A stretch of 64,000 bases of DNA from Phytophthora sp. 'mugwort' (taxonomy: Eukaryota > Oomycota > Peronosporomycetes > Peronosporales > Peronosporaceae), in assembly GCA_033558025.1 (NCBI GenBank), contig JAUCEF010000002.1, forward strand, positions 868,001 to 932,000. The letters run 5' to 3'. Below the pieces are notes generated by a model. That model saw nothing but the letters and a program-made list of their open reading frames with translations. It made no database searches and had not been told where the DNA came from. Of this stretch, positions 57,806 through 64,000 are shown piece by piece (within the stretch, counting starts at the first letter, position 1; every line of letters starts with the position of its first letter). Both the position numbers and the translations under genes were made by a program.

Positions 57806-59193
57806 TTTCTGCTACACCCTCACCCGCGACAACCGGATTCAGCAAGTCAGCGACGGTCAGCGCGTCCACTCTGTCCGCCGGCAAGCGTGGCAATCCATCC
57901 ACGTGGCCCATCGACGTACGCGGCTTATGGTGCAATTGGAACTGCAAGTTAGACAGTTCCATTGCCCACCGTGCCAGCTTCGCATTAGTGGTACGGTTAC
58001 CGGGGCTAAACACCCAAGTTAGCGCCTGGTGATCTGTATATACGTCAAACTCCCGCTTATCCAGATAATATCGAAACTTTCTCGTGGCCCACACCACACC
58101 ACACCCCAACACTCGATCTTAGAGATACCATCTTGCTTGTTTATCCAGTTCTTTTGGGAACCGTCAATAGTTTGCTAGCGTACGCCACGACACGGTCTCG
58201 ATCGTCCACTTCTTGCATGGGCACGCTCCAACCGCATACCATGACGAATCAACATATAACTTAAACCGTCTCTTGCAGTCCGGATAGACCAGTATAGGCG
58301 GCTTCACCAGGCCCCTCTTCAGCTGTCGGTAGGCGGACTCACAGTCTGCGTTCCAATCGAACGGAGCGTCCTTAACCTTCAACCGTTCCAGCGGAGCCGA
58401 AATTAGCGCATCCCCCGGTATATACCATCCAAGCATGGACGTCTCGCGGTCTCTGGACATTCATCACGGCTTTCACCTTCTCCGGATTAGGTAGGATACC
58501 GGTAGGCGTGACGATACGTCCTAAGAAAAAGCAATTTGACTCCGTCCCCAGTGACACATCTTCATCTTGGATTTGAATCCCGCTTGCTGGAACCGTGTTA
58601 ACACTTGCCGTAACCGTACCAAATGGGTCGGGAAGTCCTTACTGACAATGACGCAGTCGTCGAGATATACCAGACAAAAATTCGCCATTTCAGGTCCACG
58701 AGCACGGTTTCCATTAACCATTCGAGCGCCGGTACCAGATTACACAGTCCAAACGGCATAACCAGCCACTCGTAGAGACCGTACTTGCAAGTGAGCGCAG
58801 TCTTGGACACGCTGCCTTCATGCATAGGCACGTTCCAGTATCCCGACGCAATATCCATTGTCGAAAAGAGTTGCGCCTCCCCAAGCACGTCCAGTATATC
58901 GTCAACCAACGTCATGGGGTAGCGGTCTTCACGGTCACGGCATTCAGCCTCCGGTAGTCGATGCAGAACCGGATCCCACCATCCGGCTTCCGGATCGTGA
59001 GAACCAGGCTCGCCCACGGACTGTTCGACGGTCGGATTACACCCAGGTCCAAGTACTGCTGGATCTCTGCTTCCATGACTTCACTGTCGGCCAAAGAAAC
59101 ACGGTACGTTGTGCTCGAGCCTGTGTCAATTTCAAAACTCAGCAGATCCGTCCGCCCACGTTTCTTTAGATGATTCCACAAACAAGTCCTCAA
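57792..59193 (-). pseudogene. Gypsy reverse transcriptase and RNase H
   Basis: The minus strand has the RT fingers (LDLGVIRPSNSPWASLVLTI, RKPDGGIRFCIDYRRLNA, 59193-58912), SPGYWNVPMHE-like palm sequence (about 58840), the active site FCLVYLDDCVIVSKD (about 58680-58636), and the thumb side (GRIVTPTGILPNPEKVKAV, about 58530). RNase H follows: RFKLYVDSSWYAVGACP (about 58265) and, after a shift, FDVYTDHQALTWVFSPGNRT with LQFQLHHKPRTSMGHVDGLP (58112-57792). Frame changes near 58.9, 58.55 and 58.15 kb. Confidence 0.85.
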
Positions 59194-59255
59194 ATCGGTC
59201 CAACTCCGCTTGGAACAGCGTCTTCTGCTCCTCAGACAGCTTCGACTCAGAACAG

Positions 59256-60030
59256 TCAGCCTTCAACCCTTGTCGGTAGGACTTCTGGCTTGTCAGCCTT
59301 CACGTTATCTCCTTCTCTTTCGGATCGCTCCTCTATGCTAGTAAGGAAGGTTGTTCCGGCCTCCGTCATTTTGTTAACCGGGACACCGGCCTTTCCGGCC
59401 GTCATAGCCTTCTCCGGTTCCTCTAAACGGAACGCCGACCCTGGAATTACTGACGTCGAGGCTACTACCGTGCCCTTTCGTATCCACACTTCATCCGTAG
59501 ACGCATTACAAATTTCCACCAAGACACGACCTTCCTCAACCGTCCCCAAGGACCGTGCCATGCATAACGTAAGCGATAAGCCAAGCGATTCTTTCACTAA
59601 GACAACCGTCTTATCTTCGATGTCGCCTATCACGGTTGCTCCAACCCGTAGCCGGACGGACGCTCCCATCATAGCCATCTACGTCTGGTGGAGGATAGTG
59701 ACGCCTAAAGGCAGCACATCGCCTGTCGACGTCAGGGTGAGCGACCTTGCAGCCAAGTCAATTACGGCGCCAAAGGCCCCCAACGCGTCCACGCCCAATA
59801 TTGCGTCCACGTGTAACTGTTCCGTGACTAACAAACTCAGTCGAATGTCGATAGACCCCAGTCGTATGGGCAGGGTCAACCAGCCACGAATCTTTAACCG
59901 GTGTCCTGACGAACTCCGCACTTTACCGTCGTACGGTACCAGGGCGTCGACGCCATGCCCAGTCGTTTCAGAACGCGACCGTCCACCAGACTCAGGGTAG
60001 CACCGGTATCAGCGAGCATCTGGGACGGTA
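59256..60030 (-). pseudogene. Gypsy aspartic protease and protease-RT linker
   Basis: The protease active site ADTGATLSLVDGRVLKRLGM is read at about 60013-59950 (DTGA at 59999-60010). The following frame 59921-59679 has KIRGWLTLPIRLGSIDIRLS, TEQLHVDAILGVDALGAFGA with the family's ILGxD segment, and TLTSTGDVLPLG. The linker 59678-59256 has CMARSLGTVEEGRVLVEICN and WIRKGTVVAS, seen between protease and RT in chromoviruses. The long plus-strand frame opposite (59170-60000) is a shadow. Confidence 0.8.
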
Positions 60031-61985
60031 GTCAATGTAGCCGCCGGACAGTGCCTCAAAGCTTCCAACCGAGCACACCACTCTTTGACCACCGTCAACT
60101 ATACGCGGTACTTCTTCGCCTTCATCATTATCACGGACACCGAACCCGCCCGGCAAATTAACCGTGACAACTTCCACCAAACCGTGCTTAGGTACGCGAG
60201 CCGGTTCACGCACTTCGGGCCGTACAATATCCACATAGTGAGACGCATCTTCTTCGCTCTCGTCACGAAATCCAAAACCATCTAACGCCTCAGCGCGTTC
60301 TCCATACAAAGACGAGCAATCGAAACAGAGTAGGGGCTTCTTAGCCGACGACGCTGCGCACATGGCGATCTTTGGCACCTACCTCGATCGCACAACCGCC
60401 GACAAATAGTGGCCGCATTTCTCTTGAAGTGACCGGTTACCCAGGCTCGTACGGAATCCTAGAGGTCACCCCTAACCTCGCGTAACTTGGCCTCCTGATC
60501 CATAAACCAGTGTAGCCGTGACCAGTCCAGTTCTGGCTTCCGGTCGCGCTCTTCCGGGACCTCGTCGATTCCTTCCGTCTTCTCACGTAGCTCCCCTGGA
60601 ATAGTGGCCTCTTTGACCTTCTTACAGGCTTCTTTCAACATGAGGTACGTCGCTCGTCTTGCAATCGCGCACTAGAGGCGTAGAAGCGACTTCCACCGGT
60701 TCGACCCCGCGCTTAACCGTAGCTTGATGCAGGGTTGAACCGTGACCTCGTACGAACCTCGTCCGGAACCGCAATATTTTCAGCTACCATATCTTCGATG
60801 CTCAACCTGTCTCCGTCCTCCAAGACAACGCGATTGGAAACACCATCAGTCATCTCTTCGTTGGAACTCGACTCTGGTCCGGGCGCCGGCTTAAACACCG
60901 TCCTTCCCACCCGTGGCGCTTGAGAGCTCCCGGTTTTGCCATAGTCCCGGTTGGCCCTTTTCGCTTCTTCAGCGTTTCCAACGTGGCGTGGAACCACTTC
61001 TCTCAGTATTCCGGCGATGCTATTCCTCCCATCGTCGCTTTCTTAGTGCGCTCGAGGGTACTCGCCGGCAAGCTCAGGTAGCGAGCCATATCCTTAATAG
61101 ACGGTTCCTTCTGTGCGTCCTCGTTCAGTTCTATCCGTCTTTTAATCTCCACGTCGTCGAGGGGTACCGTCGGTCTTCCATTTCCTTGTCATATTCTTCC
61201 TCCTTGACTGCTATGGCTGTACCAGCTATCACGGTCCCTTCCTGTCCGCGAGCACACTTCTCCATCGCCCCGAGCTCATCGTCCGTGAATAATCGCTCGT
61301 GAGGTGGAGCTGCCTCCTCTTCGGGTTTAGGCTCACATCGTCCTCTGTGTTCACAGAACCGTCTCGTGGACTCAAAACTTTGTCTTCCGCTCTCGTGGAA
61401 CCGTTCCCCTTAGCTGCTTCCGAGGGCTCCGGCGTCACACCGCCCTTAAACGTCTCCAATAGGACGGTCGAAGCGCCGGCTGTCTTGGGAGGAGCCGAGC
61501 TCGTGGTCCATTCGGCGTAACGCAATCGCCGAGATCAATTCCACTATCATTAAAGTCTTTTTCATCGATCATCCACCTCGCCCACGGCTTCTTGACCATT
61601 GCAGGCTTCTTCAGGATACCCCGGATGGGTCCTGAACTCTTCAGCGCGAACACAGGAGGACGTCTAAGCGGCGCTGCTTCGTATTCACCATCGCTCTCGT
61701 AAACGTCAGAGAGCACAGCGTCGGTCGAGAGGCTCCCAGTTCTCACCGTCTCAGCGCCCTCTGGCTTGTTCGGAGTCCCTGCCATTCCAACGGTCTTCTC
61801 GGCAGTACTTCGAGTTACCACCGCTACCGCCTCCTAAAATTTATCCGTGATCTCCTCTTCCTTGTTCATCTTCACAGCTAACCAAGCAGCATTCCTTTCT
61901 TGGATCATCATCTTTTCAGCCTCCTTCTCAGTCACAGCTGCACGCGCCTCTTGCACGCGGCTCGACGTCTCACCTTCGTCTTGGG
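60031..61985 (-). pseudogene. Gypsy gag-protease linker region
   Basis: Minus frames continue between gag and protease: a lysine/glutamate-rich helical part (about 61990-61860; EAEKMMIQERNAAWLAVKMN), acidic and proline-rich pieces (61821-61229; YESDGEYEAAPLRRPPVFAL), SSNEEMTDGVSNRVVLEDGD (about 60865-60800), and KKVKEATIPGELREKTEGID (about 60620). No domain is named. The charge pattern fits a disordered linker of the gag-pol polyprotein. Several frame changes. Confidence 0.55.
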
Positions 61986-63430
61986 TCACGGTTGACCGAG
62001 CTTCGCCGCCGGTCTCGACCGTCTTCCACACTCCACTTGTCGTTTTCTCTCCGTCGTTACCAACTTCGACGGCTCCTCTTCTTTCTCCATTTTCGTTATC
62101 ACTTCCATTTTCTCTTTTTTCTTGAGTTTCGCATTTCCCTTAGTAACCGGACTCTCAGTTCGTCCCTGGTCACCATTCGAGCCACCGCTTTGCCCAGAGG
62201 AAAGAATGGCTCCATCTTCCCCTTCCTCTCGCCCCCGCCATTGCCTCGAGTCGTCTTCCTCGGCGGAAGTCCTCATAGCCCGGAGCCTCGCCAGCTCGTA
62301 ACAGTCTGCCATCAAGTGATCCTGACCGTGCCAGAAGAAGCAGCCTCCGTTCCGTTGGCCTCCTCCCTCGCATTCAGGACGGATATGGCCGTACGCTCCA
62401 CACCGTCTGCACTCCATCGTAGCTCGTCGGCACGTAACACGACCGTGCCCCTTCAATTCACACCGTCCGCAAACAAGCACGCCTTCCTCGATCGGACGGT
62501 GCATGTCCTCGAACATCAGCCACTCGCACGCTTCTTGTATGTCGTTCGCCGGACTCGAAACAAGCGTCGCTAGCATCCGCTTGTTACACAATCCACGACG
62601 GAACAGCTGGTATCGCATCTGCGAGTTAGAATAATACATCGAGGCACACAGCTCGGTCACCCGGTCACCCCACTCTTCCATGGACTCACCTCGCGCACGC
62701 TTGGTCGTCTGCAACCGTTCCCACAGCTGATCAGAGGTTTGGCTCAGGAACTGGTTGTGGAACCGGATCTTCAAAGTCTTGACGTCCGGATGCTCGTGTT
62801 GCCCCACCACCGTACCGCCTCACGCCCTTTCAGCTTCTGCCGGAAGATCAATAACCGTGACTTATCCGAGGGTCCAGCCGTATGAGTGGCAAATAAGTCC
62901 CAAACGTCTCGGGCTTTCTTCACCGTGACCGAGTCCGAATAGAATAAAGGGAGTACGTTCACCTTGTGCGCCTCCAACATAGCCATGTCCAGCTCAGAGA
63001 GTCGTGGCACGGTTGGCTTAACCGTCCTCTCACCACCGTACGCGGACTTCTTCTTCGGAGCCGACGCTACTAGCGGGAACCGTCTTCTTCCCGGGCTTCT
63101 TAGCCCAATACTCCGTCACCATGGCCTTCGTGCTTTCCAGGAGCCGGTCCCAATGCCGGGGTGCCTTCAGGTCGAAACCTTGACGCGACGGTTCCATTTT
63201 CACTTTCACATCACTGTTTTGCGTGTTTTGTGACGGTTCGGCGAACACTTGGCTCCGCCTGCCGCTCCAAGTCCAGTCAAATCGAGGACGGTTCAGGTTG
63301 CGGGCTTCCGGCCCCGTGTACTGGGCTATAATCCGCTGGTACTCGTCTTTGGCTCTTCACCCTCGTCCTCTGCTTCCTCTTCCTCTTCATACTCGTCTCC
63401 ATACTCGGCTGCCTCAACCGCTTCTTTCAT
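61986..63430 (-). pseudogene. Gypsy gag with zinc knuckles (frameshifted)
   Basis: The ATG at 63430 gives MKEAVEAAEYGDEYEEEEEA, a highly acidic start. After a shift come ITAQYTG-like and RPRFDWTWSGRRSQVF pieces, then APRHWDRLLESTKAMVTEYW. After another shift the capsid part begins (PRLSELDMAMLEAHKVNVLP, about 63010; DLFATHTAGPSDKSRLLIFR). The frame 62810-61986 carries SDQLWERLQTTKRARGESME and two CCHC knuckles, CGRCELKGHGRVTC and CRRCGAYGHIRPEC. A third, degenerate one (CFFWHGQDHLMADC) has Trp in place of the second Cys. Confidence 0.8.
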
Positions 63431-63512
63431 TTATCCCTCCGTCCACGGGGGCATTCCGGAAGTCTCCCGGTGCTCGAGGTCGAGCCAGGCCAGCGACCGG
63501 TTCTTCCTCCCC

Positions 63513-63859
63513 ACAGTGGGAGTTAAGGAAGGCATCGTGGGACAAGGACGGATGGCAAGAGGCCGGTTCACGGAGCGTCGGTCGCTAGGAAGGCGGGGTG
63601 AAGCCGGTATCCTCAAGCAAGTTCAAGGAGGTACGAAGAGGTAGGGCGAATATCGAAGACTGAGTGTGTGCGAGGACGTCTGTGAGGTGTCTGAGACCTT
63701 CGAGGAAGTAGGGTCAGTCGTGAATTTACCTGTTCAAACCATATTCTAATTTCCTTTACATATATTTGTATTGGTTTGTTAGTCTATAAAGTCTACTGCT
63801 CTAGTACTCACTCGCCCTATACGACCGTCGTCCGTCCCCCAACAGGCCGACCCGCGACA
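63513..63859 (+). repeat. Inverted LTR fragment of the same Gypsy family
   Basis: It is the reverse complement of 55263-55611 almost base for base. On the + strand it starts ACAGTGGGAG and ends CGCGACA, the terminal end of the LTR, and it holds GTCTATAAAGTCTACTGC. As it carries only the last 40 percent of the LTR, it is truncated at the junction with the minus-strand element. Confidence 0.85.
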
Positions 63860-64000
63860 CGTGGTGGAGAAGCAGGGTAGGGACTTCGTCGTGGGCAAGT
63901 TCGAGTACAGAACAAAAGGGTCTGCGCTGGAGTTCGAGGGGCATCGTCTATGGCACCAAGTATTTGCCGCGCAGACAAACGTCGGAGGTCGACAAGGAGT
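63860..64000 (+). mobile_element. 5' interior of a second, plus-strand Gypsy copy (runs off window)
   Basis: It begins CGTGGTGGAGAAGCAGGG right after the LTR end. TGGTGGAGAAGC is in the right place for a primer-binding site. One frame is open to the window edge and includes SSRGIVYGTKYLPRRQTSEV. The identity is inferred from position only. Confidence 0.4.

Larger units (their letters stand above)
55263..63512 (-). mobile_element. Ty3/Gypsy chromovirus-like element, nearly complete, 5' LTR missing
   Basis: Minus-strand gag, protease, RT, RNase H, integrase and chromodomain occur in canonical order over about 7.3 kb (63430 to 56145). A polypurine tract (GGAATGGAAGGAGGAGA, minus sense, 56124-56140) precedes a 3' LTR (55263-56123). 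The expected direct 5' LTR is absent. Instead, at 63513 the internal sequence abuts part of an LTR of the same family in the opposite orientation. Frameshifts in gag, RT and integrase show that it is dead. Confidence 0.85.

Noticed and set aside
59170..60000. Plus-strand open frame of 276 codons
   Set aside because: It is opposite the Gypsy protease and linker, which have clear motifs on the minus strand. The + translation is Ser/Thr/Pro-rich without motifs: a shadow.
61992..62573. Plus-strand open frame of 193 codons
   Set aside because: Shadow of the gag zinc-knuckle frame on the minus strand.
55263..63859. DIRS-type tyrosine recombinase element, suggested by inverted terminal repeats
   Set aside because: The pol has a DDE integrase with chromodomain in Gypsy order and an LTR with polypurine tract; no tyrosine recombinase was seen. 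A rearranged Gypsy explains the inversion better.
1..64000. RXLR or Crinkler effector genes
   Set aside because: I looked for a signal peptide followed by RXLR-EER, or an LFLAK-type start, on both strands and saw no convincing case.

Overview
The window looks like nuclear DNA of an oomycete, most likely Phytophthora or a close relative. The evidence is short GT-AG introns, an oomycete-type initiator before secreted-protein genes, and dense, decayed transposons of the families typical of Peronosporales (FAR1/ZSWIM-type MULE, hAT, pogo, Copia, Ty3/Gypsy, PIF-like MITE). It has no bacterial features (no operons, ribosome binding sites or CRISPR arrays). Intact genes are few, separated by kilobases of broken repeats, which is the gene-sparse, repeat-rich layout known for Phytophthora.

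Intact genes: (1) two paralogous secreted, cysteine-containing proteins on the + strand 22 kb apart (16241-18130 and 40332-42053); (2) an OMS1/METTL7-like, probably membrane-anchored methyltransferase (19182-19949, -); (3) a small island with a convergent pair: a roadblock/LC7 dynein light chain (36601-36977, +, one 71-bp intron) and the MCM-binding protein MCMBP (37073-38914, -, one 75-bp intron). Both splice models are given here because the simple open frames end in the introns and miss the conserved C-termini.

Layout: 1-16 kb is gene-empty apart from a hAT remnant (about 4.6-5.3 kb) and an eroded Gypsy integrase (9.1-10.9 kb). At 16-20 kb are a secreted-protein gene, a 121-bp tandem duplication and the methyltransferase. 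A probable PIF/Harbinger MITE lies at 20.1-20.9 kb and a pogo-like transposase remnant at 21.1-22.8 kb. At 23.4-31.9 kb a FAR1/ZSWIM transposase gene (-) is split by a 5.8-kb Copia element with recognisable 181-bp LTRs; the frame resumes exactly across the insertion. At 32-36 kb are Gypsy and hAT scraps. At 36.6-38.9 kb is the housekeeping island and at 40-42 kb the second secreted gene. At 43.4-47.2 kb is an unusual block of unidentified decayed ORFs on both strands, including a membrane-anchored, envelope-like frame. Then come a Gypsy integrase fragment (47.4-49.2 kb), a Copia gag remnant (about 50.2-50.7 kb), a DUF7869-like transposon ORF (52.0-53.6 kb) and a nearly complete Gypsy (55.3-63.5 kb, -). 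The last meets a second, oppositely oriented LTR fragment head-to-head at the right edge.

The best leads for something new are the 43.4-47.2 kb block, the inverted LTR arrangement at 55-64 kb, the nested insertion at 23-32 kb, and the secreted paralogue pair. Family names come from recognising motifs by eye; no database search was run.
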